Shown piece by piece: positions 54,545 through 63,253 of a DNA stretch of 64,000 nucleotides (within the stretch, counting starts at the first letter, position 1; each line of letters begins with the position of its first letter). The stretch lies in the NCBI GenBank assembly GCA_002696035.1, contig NZQV01000007.1:124001-188000 (forward strand). The letters are read 5' to 3'. The DNA comes from Balneola sp. (lineage in GTDB: Bacteria; Bacteroidota; Rhodothermia; Balneolales; Balneolaceae). The position numbers were made by a program, and so were the translations under genes. Under the pieces are notes generated by a model. The model did not search any database and was not told the DNA's origin. It was given only the letters and a program-made list of their open reading frames with translations.

Positions 54545-55654
54545 TTAGGTTGAAATAACCCGGTTTTTTGCAGCTCCTAATCCAAATGCAAGCTGGAGAG
54601 CAGCTATCCCCAACATACTGTACAAGGGGATATTCCAGCTATTGGTGAGATCGTGGATGAAGCCAAATAACACCGGACCAAATGCAGCAATAAAGTATCC
54701 GACGGATTGAGCCATCCCGGAAAGACCCGTAGTCAGCTCGGCAGATTCAGCGCGCAACACCATAAAGAGCAGCGCCAGACTGAAATTTCCGCCCAGACCA
54801 AAGCCCAGTATTCCGGCCCAGGTTGAGACGAGAAAAGTATCGGTTAACAGAATTCCGGTTACTCCGATAATTTCCATAGCTCCGGTCACCACAACAATAC
54901 TCCTTTGATCTTTAAATCGTCCCGCGATCGCAGGAATGATCAGTGAGCCAAGGATGCCGGTTCCCTGAGAAATGGATAGTACCAGTCCCGCTTTAGTGGG
55001 GGTCATTCCTCTTTCAATAAGAATTTCAGGCAGCCACGCCAGGATGGCATAGAAAATAAGGGATTGCAATCCCATGAAAAATGCAATTTGCCATGCAATA
55101 GGGGAAGATCCCAGCTTTTTGAGTGCTGTGCCAATGTGAATTGGATTCTTAGGTTTTGTTCGGTTTCGAAGCTGTGGAATCCAGAACAGGAATCCCAGGA
55201 AGGATAAGATAGCCCAGCCTCCCAACGAAAACTGCCAGTTTGTGGCATGAGCCAGCGGGACACTCACTCCGGCGCCTAATGTTGCTCCGATCCCCATCAC
55301 CCCGGAATATAAACTGGTCATGAAACCCGATCGCTCCGGGAAATCACGTTTTACGATGGAAGGCATCAGTACATTCATGACAGCGATCCCGATTCCCAGA
55401 AAAAGGGTGCCGAGATAAAGAGCGGGAATGTTCGCGAAGGATCTTCCGACGGTACCGATGGTCAAAATAAAGAGGGCGGCTCCCAAAACAGTTTCAAGCC
55501 CAAAGCGCTGGGTGAAATAGAGTGTAAATCCTGAAAGAGCCGCAAAACAGATCAGCGGAAGGGTAGTGATCAGCCCGATCATGCTGTAAGAAAGTCCCAG
55601 TGCATTTTGGATGAATTCAGTAAGCGGTCCCACACTCGATAGCGGCGAACGCAT
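54545..55654 (-). CDS. MFS transporter (CynX/NimT-like), N-terminus uncertain
   Basis: About 11 TM helices with GPLTEFIQNALGLSYSMIGL, LFLGIGIAVMNVLMPSIVKR and an MFS loop. The ATG at 55654 begins inside the first helix: the frame continues upstream as KKRFILILGIVFIALS, the missing TM1, to a stop at 55769-55771. There is no ATG, GTG or TTG in that extension, only ATC at 55715 (after AAGAGG) or ATT. So the gene uses a rare start, is damaged, or this frame is misread. Substrate is probably an anion or nitrogen compound, from family only. Confidence 0.8.
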   Translation of the reverse strand: MRSPLSSVGPLTEFIQNALGLSYSMIGLITTLPLICFAALSGFTLYFTQRFGLETVLGAALFILTIGTVGRSFANIPALYLGTLFLGIGIAVMNVLMPSIVKRDFPERSGFMTSLYSGVMGIGATLGAGVSVPLAHATNWQFSLGGWAILSFLGFLFWIPQLRNRTKPKNPIHIGTALKKLGSSPIAWQIAFFMGLQSLIFYAILAWLPEILIERGMTPTKAGLVLSISQGTGILGSLIIPAIAGRFKDQRSIVVVTGAMEIIGVTGILLTDTFLVSTWAGILGFGLGGNFSLALLFMVLRAESAELTTGLSGMAQSVGYFIAAFGPVLFGFIHDLTNSWNIPLYSMLGIAALQLAFGLGAAKNRVIST

Positions 55655-55771
55655 GGATAAGGCAATGAAAACGATACCGAGAATCAGGATGAAACGTTTT
55701 TTGGATTTAGGGCTGATGGAAAGACCTCTTGCTTGAATAGATGATTTTATAGGGATGAAATACCGAGGTCA

Positions 55772-56256
55772 AATATACGGATGTTGGGATAAATTTTTTG
55801 AGCCCCGTTCATCGTCCGACGACTCCAAGCTCGTCCGACGATTGAATGCTGGCTAGATTGGATTTATGGCCTCGCATGCAGTAGTGTCCTTTCCATTCGG
55901 CGGACCACTTCAAGGATGTTCAGCCTACCTGTTTGGTTGATATAAAGAGCTTGTGAATTCTGCTTAGCGTTTCAGTGGTCGGACGATTTTTGGTATTCAA
56001 CAATAAATTCCACTGTTGTCATCCCTGTAGATGTTATGTAATTCGTTGAAAGCTTATTTGGGATGAACACCCTGAAAGGGTAAAACATGAATAGCCCCCG
56101 ACAATGAAATGCGACAGCATAGAAGCAGTCGGGGTAAATAGATATAAATCAGATAAAGCTTCTCCCGGTTGGTCAGAGGGAGCTGCGGAATAATATCTTC
56201 TATTTAATATTGCTCCATTATCAATTATATTGAATAGTAACAAACGGAATGGTGGC
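55772..56256. repeat. Gene-free stretch with palindromic elements
   Basis: It contains TCGTCCGACGA twice (55812-55843) and its related copy of 51585-51628, and at 56068-56135 an element with ACCCT-gaa-AGGGT, ATGAATAGC, then CCCCGAC...GTCGGGG. Such modules recur in Bacteroidota intergenic DNA. No gene is supported. Confidence 0.5.
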
Positions 56257-56487
56257 ATGAATACATTACAAACAGATAAAAAAGAATTATTGGATTGGAT
56301 TGAGGGAATTGAAGACCCTGAAGTATTGAAGGATCTCAAATCCATTAAAGAAAATCAGGATTCTATCTATTGGGATGACTTGTCGGACGATGTTAAAGAG
56401 GGCATTGAAAAAGGAAGGAAGGACGCTAAAGAAGGGAGAATTACACCGCACGAAGAGGTTAGAAAATCCTATGAAAAATGGCTCTGA
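56257..56487 (+). CDS. Antitoxin-like protein of a toxin-antitoxin pair
   Basis: ATG 56257 with GGTGG upstream is preferred to TTG 56230. The 76-aa product is acidic and helical (KELLDWIEGIEDPEVLKDLK, SDDVKEGIEKGRKDAKEGRI). Overlap of 10 bp with the ParE/RelE-like gene and its size fit an antitoxin. The C-terminal part should wrap the toxin. Confidence 0.8.
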   Translation: MNTLQTDKKELLDWIEGIEDPEVLKDLKSIKENQDSIYWDDLSDDVKEGIEKGRKDAKEGRITPHEEVRKSYEKWL

Positions 56488-56783
56488 AAAGATATTCGGT
56501 CGTATGGACGGATGAAGCCATTCGAAATAAAAATAACATCGCTGAATACCTGATTGAAAATTGGTCCGAAAGGGAATTACGAAACTTCTATAGAGAATTG
56601 GACCGAAGAATACTACTAATCTCACATAAGCCCGAACTTTATCAACTTGTAGAAGGTACCGACTTTACAAGACGCTCTGTTCTAAATAAACACACCATTA
56701 TTTTTTATGAATTCAGGAATGAAGTAGTAGAGATACTATACCTGTTCAACACCCGTCGAGATCCGGCTTCTTTGGATTTATGA
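56478..56783 (+). CDS. ParE/RelE-family toxin
   Basis: The 101-aa protein has the ParE fold pattern: VVWTDEAIRNKNNIAEYLIE, RNFYRELDRRILLISHKPEL, and the terminal FNTRRDPASL with the conserved basic residue. It should inhibit gyrase or ribosomes when not bound by the upstream antitoxin. A REP-like repeat follows at 56819. Confidence 0.88.
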   Translation: MALKRYSVVWTDEAIRNKNNIAEYLIENWSERELRNFYRELDRRILLISHKPELYQLVEGTDFTRRSVLNKHTIIFYEFRNEVVEILYLFNTRRDPASLDL

Positions 56784-56818
56784 TGTTATTTTTAGAATCA
56801 TCTAAAAAATTCACCATT

Positions 56819-56866
56819 GGAACCGGAGGTTCCTACAGGCATTCCGAACGGGACGTTCGGAATGAG
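56819..56866 (+). repeat. REP-like double hairpin, copy 3
   Basis: GGAACCGGAGGTTCC, then ACAGG, then CATTCCGAACGGGACGTTCGGAATG. Opposite orientation to copies 1 and 2; both stems are kept through changed but paired bases. A TTCGATATTGAATGTTC-type repeat follows to about 56930. Confidence 0.85.
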
Positions 56867-57018
56867 CATTAGGACTAGACCTTAACTTCAATGTTCGATA
56901 TTGAATGTTCAGTGTTCGATGTTCTTCCAGCTTACCAAATCTCGCCAAACATTTATCAAATCCTGACTTCCTCTTCGCCACGCTTTGAATTCACTGGGTA
57001 CTTACCTAATTTCGGGTC

Positions 57019-57453
57019 GTGAAAATTTCTGCCACATATCGTTTTATCGCCTCGGTACTATGTATCAGTATACTGATCGGAGTTTCCATTCCTACTGGGC
57101 TTCATGCTATGTCTGAAGAGGTGTGTGATGAGATGCAGGAAATGCAGCATCCGGTGGGGGAACATGTACAGGATTGTCCAATGGATGGACAAGATCCGAC
57201 TCACCCCAAAACAGATAAAACTCACCATAAAGCCCACGATCTTGGTTTTGCGTGTGCCTGCTCGGTAGAGGAAGCACCGGTAAAAACAGAAGCCCCTGTT
57301 TTTCAAAAAGTGAAGACTCAGGTATTAGCTGTTGTTGAGGTGCTGGCAGAAAATCACACCACTAAAACAGAATTCGATACCCATTCTTTTCCAATTTCGG
57401 ATTCCTATTCACCACCACCGATCTATCTCGCTAACGAGTCTTTTCTGATCTAG
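57019..57453 (+). CDS. Secreted His/Cys/Met-rich protein, likely metal-related
   Basis: GTG start at 57019; signal peptide 1-30 (LGVSIPTGLHA). The mature protein holds clustered metal-type residues: EEVCDEMQEMQHPVGEHVQD, HPKTDKTHHKAHD and ACACS, and a C-terminal PPPIYLANESFLI. It sits 350 bp upstream of the CusA gene, so a periplasmic copper/silver-binding role is likely. No known domain is evident. Confidence 0.62.
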   Translation: MKISATYRFIASVLCISILIGVSIPTGLHAMSEEVCDEMQEMQHPVGEHVQDCPMDGQDPTHPKTDKTHHKAHDLGFACACSVEEAPVKTEAPVFQKVKTQVLAVVEVLAENHTTKTEFDTHSFPISDSYSPPPIYLANESFLI

Positions 57454-57530
57454 GGATTGGTTTATTTGATTGAGTCGGTTGCCTTTTCTCTGACTCTCCT
57501 CCCCGCAAGTAACAGCAAAGCTGTTCTTGC

Positions 57531-57750
57531 TGTCCCTCCAAAGGGACACAGGTTTCTTGACCATAGCAAAATTGTAGTCATTAAATAGAACTTTAAGCAC
57601 TGGCAAGAACCTATCTCTCTTTGGAGAGAGACAGGATTTAGCTTGTCCCGAGCAGTCGGGAAGAGAGGGCAGTGAGGCAACCAAGCTCAAATCTACCTAT
57701 TTGGAACCGGAGGTTCCGGCAGGCATTCCGCAGCAGAGCAGCGGAACGAG
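57531..57750 (+). repeat. Composite palindromic repeat A (includes REP copy 4)
   Basis: A 220-bp block of hairpins: TGTCCCTCC..GGGACACAGG, a variable AT-rich part, GGCAAGAACC-TATCTCTCTTTGGAGAGAGA-CAGGATTTAG, GAGGCAACCAAGCTC and the REP-like GGAACCGGAGGTTCC plus CATTCCGC..GCGGAACG (57703-57750). It matches block B (61633-61850) in order and length, with differing stem bases. It ends 51 bp before cusA. Confidence 0.8.
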
Positions 57751-57801
57751 TATCTATCGAGTCTTAAAAACCATTAACCAATTCCTAATAACCAATCACC
57801 A

Positions 57802-60800
57802 ATGCTAAACAAAACCATCCGGTTTTTCCTGGAAAATAAACTCGTGGCTGTGCTGCTATTGCTGGTCATGGCGGGGTGGGGACTGGCGGTCGCTCCCTTT
57901 AACTGGAACCTGGATTTCCTGCCCCGTGATCCCGTTCCGGTGGATGCCATCCCGGATCTTGGCGAAAACCAGCAGATCGTTTATACCGAATGGGAAGGAC
58001 AGTCTCCGCAAGACATTGAAGACCAAATTACCTATCCGCTGACCACGCAGTTGCTAACCGTGCCTGGTGTGAAGACGGTCCGAAGTACCTCAATGACAGG
58101 AATTTCCAGCATTTACGTGATCTTTGAAGAGGATGTAGAATTTTACTGGAGTCGCTCGCGAATATTGGAGAAGCTGAATTCCCTGCCGGCAGGTACGTTG
58201 CCGGAAACGGCCAAACCAGCGCTTGGACCTGATGCCACGGCGCTGGGACAGATCTTCTGGTACACACTGGAAGGCCGGGATGAAAATGGTGATCCGGCAG
58301 GCGGCTGGGACCCGCAGGAATTACGATCGCTGCAGGATTTTTATGTGAAATACGGACTATCCGGTGCACAAGGAGTTGCTGAGGTCGCCTCCATCGGAGG
58401 ATACGTGATGGAGTACCAGGTCGACATCGACCCGAATAAACTAAAAACCTATGAGGTCACTCTTTCACAAGTCATTGATGCCGTGCGCAAAGCAAATGCC
58501 GAGACCGGCGCGCGTACCATCGAAATGAATAATGTCGAGTATTTGGTTCGCGGACTTGGTTATATCGAAAACCTGGAAGATATCGAGTCGGCTGTGGTGA
58601 AAGTGGTAGACAATACCCCAATTCGCATCCAGGATGTGGGGTTTGTGAGTATGGGCCCGGCGCCTCGAAGAGGAGCGTTGGATAAAGCCGGCGCCGAAGC
58701 CGTGGGTGGCGTAGTGGTTGCCCGACAAGGAGCCAACCCACAACAGGTCATTGATAACGTGAAGGCACAGATCGAAGAGATATCAGCCGGATTGCCTTCT
58801 AAAACGCTGGATGACGGCACCGAATCTAAAGTCACCATTGTGCCATTTTATGATCGCTCCACACTCATTGGCGAAACATTGGGTACGCTGGAAGAAGCAC
58901 TTTCGCTCCAAATACTCATCACCATCATCGTCATCATTATTATGGTGATGAACCTGCGGACTTCGGTCTTGATCTCCGCCATGCTGCCCATTGCCGTACT
59001 TATGACCTTCATCGCCATGAAATACTTCGGGGTAGATGCCAACATCGTGGCGCTTTCGGGGATTGCTATTGCCATCGGGACCATAGTGGATATGGGGGTG
59101 ATCCTTTCCGAGAATATGCTCCGGCATATGGAGGAAATGGAAGAGGAGGAATCGCTTTTGGAAGTCATTTATAACGCCACAGTTGAAGTAGCCGGTGCTG
59201 TCCTGACCGCTATCACCACCACCATTGTGAGTTTCCTGCCCGTCTTTACGATGATCGCTGCTGAAGGTAAACTTTTTAAGCCACTGGCCTACACCAAGAC
59301 CTTTGCACTGATCGCTTCCATTATCATCACCATCACGCTCATTCCACCTTTTGCCCACTGGTTCTTCGGGCTGAAGATCAATAACCGTAAACTCAAACTG
59401 GGTTGGAACGGATTATTAGTGATCGGTGGATTGATCACCATGTTCACCATTTCCGGATGGGGCGGCTTTTTGATCCTGGGTTTTGGACTGATCAATGGTG
59501 CCGGATTCTTTTTTGGGGAAAGCTATCAAGAGCGAATTCCGTTGTTGAATAATGCTTTGTCCGTAGTAGTGGTCACCTGGTTGTTGACGGTATACTGGCT
59601 GCCATTTGGTCCGTCGGTTTCATTTGCCGGAAACCTGTTTTTTATTGTGATGCTGATCGCCCTGATCTTGACCGCCTTCTGGCTTATCATCAAATATTAT
59701 CAACCCATCATTGGCTGGTGTCTGGATCATAAAAAGGCCTTTCTGGCCATCCCATCAGCATTTGTGGTTTTTGGGGTGATGATCTGGCTGGGCTTTGCTG
59801 CAACTTTCGGCTTTATAGCCAAGAGTTTTGATGTGATTGGGGTGGATGTCCGCGAAACGTCTGCATGGACTTCCGCCTCCGAAGCCTTCCCGGGACTGGG
59901 TGAGGAATTCATGCCCGCCCTGGATGAAGGCGCTTTTCTGCTGATGCCCACCACCATGCCGCACGCCGGAGTGGAAGAAGCCGAAGACGTGATGCGTAAA
60001 ATTGATATGGCCGTAAATGCCATTCCCGAAGTGGAAATGGTCGTTGGGAAAATGGGGCGAACCGAATCAGCCTTAGACCCAGCCCCGGTTTCCATGTTTG
60101 AGAATATCATCCTTTACAAATCCGAATACAAAACCGATGAAAACGGCCGCCGAATTCGCTTTCAGGTAGATGAACAGGGCGAGTTTGTGAAAAATGAAAA
60201 GGGCGAACCCATTCCTGATGAGGATGGCGAATATTACCGGCAGTGGAGAGATCATATCCAATCTCCCGATGATATCTGGGATGAGATTGTATCCGTTTCC
60301 CGAATTCCCGGAACCACGTCTGCTCCCAAACTTCAACCCATTGAAACGAGGCTGGTAATGTTGCAATCCGGCATGCGAGCACCGATGGGGGTGAAAGTAA
60401 AAGGAGATGACTTGAGAGAAATTGAGAACTTTGGGCTGGAGCTGGAAGAAGTGCTACGACAAGCAGAGGGCATAAAAGCCTCTTCCGTTTTTGCCGAGCG
60501 CATTGTCGGGAAACCATACCTGGAAGTGGATTGGAACCGCGATCAACTGGCCCGCTATGGACTTTCCGTTCAGGATGCCCAACAGTTTATGTCGATGGGT
60601 GTGGGCGGAATGGCGGTTTCCACCTCGGTAGAAGGGCGAGAACGGTATCCCATTCGGGTACGCTTTGCACGGGAACTGAGAAGTGATCCCGAGGTACTGG
60701 GTGAGCTCTTGGTTCCAACCAAAACCGGCACAGAAGTTCCGTTATCACAACTTGCCGAGATCAAATACCGGCAGGGACCACAGGCCATCAAAAGTGAAGA

Positions 60801-61560
60801 TACCTTTCTGGTCGGCTACGTCATCTTTGACAAGGTGGACGGCTATGCCGAAGTGGAAGTGGTGGAAAATGCCCGAAGGGAAATTCAGGACAATGTGGAT
60901 TCCGGAAATCTGACGATCCCGGCCGGTATCAACTTTGAGTTTGCGGGCAATTATGAAAATCAGGTTCGGGCGGAGAAGCGACTGGGCATCATCCTGCCCA
61001 TTGCACTGGTCATCATTTTCCTCATTATGTATTTCCAGTTTCGCTCGGTGAGTACCACTGCCATGATCTTCAGCAGTATTTTTGTGGCCTGGGCCGGGGG
61101 ATTTCTGCTTGTCTGGCTCTATGGTCAGGGCTGGTTCCTGAACTTTGACATGTTCGGGCAAAACCTGCGCGATCTCTTCCAGATGGGAACCGTGAACTTA
61201 AGCGTGGCCGTGTGGGTGGGCTTTATCGCCTTGTTTGGAATTGCTGCTGATGGAGGCGTAGTCATGGCCACTTACCTCGATCAGCTTTTCGACCGCAAGA
61301 AACCCAAAACATCGGCAGAACTAAGGGAAGTGGTCATTGAAGCGAGTACCCGAAGAATCCGTCCGACTCTGATGACTACGGCTACCACCATCCTGGCACT
61401 GCTGCCTGTGCTCACATCCACCGGTCGCGGTGCAGATATCATGGTCCCGATGGCCATCCCCAGTGTGGGCGGAATGTTTTTGCAAGTCATCACCCTGCTG
61501 GTGATTCCGGTGCTGTACTACATGTGGAAAGAATTTAAAATGAAACGAGAAATGTCATGA
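57802..61560 (+). CDS. cusA: RND copper/silver efflux transporter (CusA/CzcA-like)
   Basis: The 1252-aa protein begins with a typical heavy-metal RND N-terminus (VPVDAIPDLGENQQIVYTEW) and shows GIAIAIGTIVDMGVILSENM and a second AADGGVVMATYLDQ. It is proton-driven and exports Cu(I)/Ag(I)-type ions from the periplasm with CusB and CusC. Residues ~525-700 hold ~110 extra residues with about four hydrophobic helices, absent from E. coli CusA (1047 aa). It is flanked on both sides by the composite repeats and overlaps the TolC-like gene as ATGA. Confidence 0.93.
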   Translation: MLNKTIRFFLENKLVAVLLLLVMAGWGLAVAPFNWNLDFLPRDPVPVDAIPDLGENQQIVYTEWEGQSPQDIEDQITYPLTTQLLTVPGVKTVRSTSMTGISSIYVIFEEDVEFYWSRSRILEKLNSLPAGTLPETAKPALGPDATALGQIFWYTLEGRDENGDPAGGWDPQELRSLQDFYVKYGLSGAQGVAEVASIGGYVMEYQVDIDPNKLKTYEVTLSQVIDAVRKANAETGARTIEMNNVEYLVRGLGYIENLEDIESAVVKVVDNTPIRIQDVGFVSMGPAPRRGALDKAGAEAVGGVVVARQGANPQQVIDNVKAQIEEISAGLPSKTLDDGTESKVTIVPFYDRSTLIGETLGTLEEALSLQILITIIVIIIMVMNLRTSVLISAMLPIAVLMTFIAMKYFGVDANIVALSGIAIAIGTIVDMGVILSENMLRHMEEMEEEESLLEVIYNATVEVAGAVLTAITTTIVSFLPVFTMIAAEGKLFKPLAYTKTFALIASIIITITLIPPFAHWFFGLKINNRKLKLGWNGLLVIGGLITMFTISGWGGFLILGFGLINGAGFFFGESYQERIPLLNNALSVVVVTWLLTVYWLPFGPSVSFAGNLFFIVMLIALILTAFWLIIKYYQPIIGWCLDHKKAFLAIPSAFVVFGVMIWLGFAATFGFIAKSFDVIGVDVRETSAWTSASEAFPGLGEEFMPALDEGAFLLMPTTMPHAGVEEAEDVMRKIDMAVNAIPEVEMVVGKMGRTESALDPAPVSMFENIILYKSEYKTDENGRRIRFQVDEQGEFVKNEKGEPIPDEDGEYYRQWRDHIQSPDDIWDEIVSVSRIPGTTSAPKLQPIETRLVMLQSGMRAPMGVKVKGDDLREIENFGLELEEVLRQAEGIKASSVFAERIVGKPYLEVDWNRDQLARYGLSVQDAQQFMSMGVGGMAVSTSVEGRERYPIRVRFARELRSDPEVLGELLVPTKTGTEVPLSQLAEIKYRQGPQAIKSEDTFLVGYVIFDKVDGYAEVEVVENARREIQDNVDSGNLTIPAGINFEFAGNYENQVRAEKRLGIILPIALVIIFLIMYFQFRSVSTTAMIFSSIFVAWAGGFLLVWLYGQGWFLNFDMFGQNLRDLFQMGTVNLSVAVWVGFIALFGIAADGGVVMATYLDQLFDRKKPKTSAELREVVIEASTRRIRPTLMTTATTILALLPVLTSTGRGADIMVPMAIPSVGGMFLQVITLLVIPVLYYMWKEFKMKREMS

Positions 61561-63185
61561 AAAACCTAACATTTAATATTAAGAAGGCCATTCTGACGAA
61601 CCTCCCTGAAAAATCAGGCGAGCTGAATTTTCTGTCCCTCCCGGCGGGACACAGGTACTTGGAGGAATCAAAGAGTTTAACTCGAGTTAAAGAAGTTGGA
61701 CTTGGCAAGAACCCTATCTCTCTTTGGAGAGAGACAGGATTTAGATCCGCTATAATCCAGAGAGAGGACTGTGAGGGCAACCAAGCTCGAATCCAGTTTA
61801 TTGGAACCAGAGGTTCCGGCAGGCATTCCCAACGAGACGTTGGGAACGAGTTTCAACAACGAACAACGAACAAGGAACATCCAACATTGGAAGTGGAGAA
61901 GAAGTCTTCCGCGAACTTTGCGCAACCTTTGCGTCCTCTGCGGTTAATAGCATTGCTGTTATTGACTATGATGCCTTTTATGACTTCTGCCCAAACAATC
62001 ACCCAATACCAACAAGAAGCAGCTGAAAATAACCCCGAACTAAAGGCAAAATACCAGCAGTATCTATCGGCGTTGGAAGAAAGTCCTATTATGGGAACTT
62101 TGCCCGATCCTGAAGTCTCCTTTTCCTATTTCATCAAACCTATAGAGACGAGAGTGGGGCCACAGCAAGGACGTATCTCTGTTTCACAAATGCTACCGTG
62201 GTTTGGTTCTTTGAAGGATCAACGATCAGCTTCGGATCTAAGGGCAAAAGCGGCTTTTGAATCCTTTCAGGAAACCCGGAATCGCATTTTTCTGCAGGTG
62301 GAGCAAACACTTCTGGAACTTTATGAATTACAAGAAAGTATTCGCATTGCAGAAGAAAATCGGGCGATCCTGAATTCGTTAGTTGAACTGAGTCTGGCTC
62401 GGTATGAAACGGATCGCGGCACGCAAGTAGATGTATTACGAGCCCAGATTGAAGAGGAAGATCTCAACATTCAGATCGAGTTGCTTAAGGATAACCGGGA
62501 AGTATTGCTTCAGAAAATGAATGAGTTACTAAACCGAAGCGAAGGCTCCAAGATCATGCTTCCGGATTCTTTGGGAGAACCAGAGATCCAACCCCGCGAG
62601 CAACTCATGACTCAAATTCAACAGCAAAACCCAAATCTGAACCGACTTCGATACCAAGAAGCTGCTTCTGGAGAAATGAGATCACTGGCTCAGAAACAGA
62701 ACAGGCCGGGCATCAAACTTGGTGTGGATTACATCTTCACCGGCGAGACCGACATGCCGAATGTGGCTAACAGTGGGGAGGATGCCCTCATGGTCATGGC
62801 AGGATTCAAAGTGCCTATCTTCGGGAAAAAGAATACTGCGAAAGTGCAGCAAGCGGAGCGGAATATTGCTGAAATGCAGTACCAGATCTCAGCCCGCGAG
62901 AATTCCCTGCAAACTGAATTGGATGCATCCCTGAGGGATTATAATGATGCCCAACGGAAATTCGATCTTTATAACGAAAAACAAATTCAGCGTATCACCC
63001 AGGCCATCGACATTATGATGGAATCCTATTCCTCTGACAGTTCTGAATTCGAGGAGATCCTTCGGATGCAGCGCAAACAACTGGAATACCAGCTCAAACG
63101 CATTCAGGCCAAAACGGCGCTGCATAAGGCGGCGGCTTATACCGATTACCTAACCGGGAAAAACAATTTCAACCTAAATAATTAG
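61557..63185 (+). CDS. cusC: TolC/CusC-like outer-membrane efflux protein, start disrupted by repeat
   Basis: OEP-type coiled-coil protein: SFEETRNRIFLQVEQTLLEL-like helices and KVPIFGKKNTAKVQQAERNI. The frame starts at ATG 61557, overlapping cusA (ATGA), but residues ~14-124 are encoded by a palindromic repeat. The real signal peptide, LRLIALLLLTMMPFMTSAQ, comes only after it. TTG 61929 or ATG 61968 are the likelier functional starts; no good ribosome-binding site is seen. The repeat left the frame open. CusC would complete the CusABC channel. Confidence 0.85.
   Translation: MKNLTFNIKKAILTNLPEKSGELNFLSLPAGHRYLEESKSLTRVKEVGLGKNPISLWRETGFRSAIIQREDCEGNQARIQFIGTRGSGRHSQRDVGNEFQQRTTNKEHPTLEVEKKSSANFAQPLRPLRLIALLLLTMMPFMTSAQTITQYQQEAAENNPELKAKYQQYLSALEESPIMGTLPDPEVSFSYFIKPIETRVGPQQGRISVSQMLPWFGSLKDQRSASDLRAKAAFESFQETRNRIFLQVEQTLLELYELQESIRIAEENRAILNSLVELSLARYETDRGTQVDVLRAQIEEEDLNIQIELLKDNREVLLQKMNELLNRSEGSKIMLPDSLGEPEIQPREQLMTQIQQQNPNLNRLRYQEAASGEMRSLAQKQNRPGIKLGVDYIFTGETDMPNVANSGEDALMVMAGFKVPIFGKKNTAKVQQAERNIAEMQYQISARENSLQTELDASLRDYNDAQRKFDLYNEKQIQRITQAIDIMMESYSSDSSEFEEILRMQRKQLEYQLKRIQAKTALHKAAAYTDYLTGKNNFNLNN
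61633..61850 (+). repeat. Composite palindromic repeat B (includes REP copy 5)
   Basis: A 218-bp block equal in order to block A: TGTCCCTCCCGGCGGGACACAGG, variable centre with GTTTAACTCGAGTTAAAG, GGCAAGAACC-CTATCTCTCTTTGG-AGAGAGACAGGATTTAG, GGCAACCAAGCTC and REP copy 5 (61803-61850: GGAACCAGAGGTTCC, then TTCCCAACGAGACGTTGGGAA). It lies inside the 5' end of the TolC-like frame, 73 bp after the cusA stop. Confidence 0.82.
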
Positions 63186-63196
63186 TAGTGAGATTT

Positions 63197-63238
63197 GAGT
63201 ATTGAGTCGTGAGAAACTCAATACTCAATGCTCACGAC
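63197..63238 (+). repeat. Interlocked inverted repeats before cusB
   Basis: GAGTATTGAGT (63197-63207) pairs with ACTCAATACTC (63216-63226), and GTCGTGAG (63206-63213) pairs with CTCACGAC (63231-63238). The second left arm lies in the loop of the first, a pseudoknot-like layout. It stands 15 bp upstream of the cusB ATG. Confidence 0.5.
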
Positions 63239-63253
63239 CTAAAACTCAAAATC

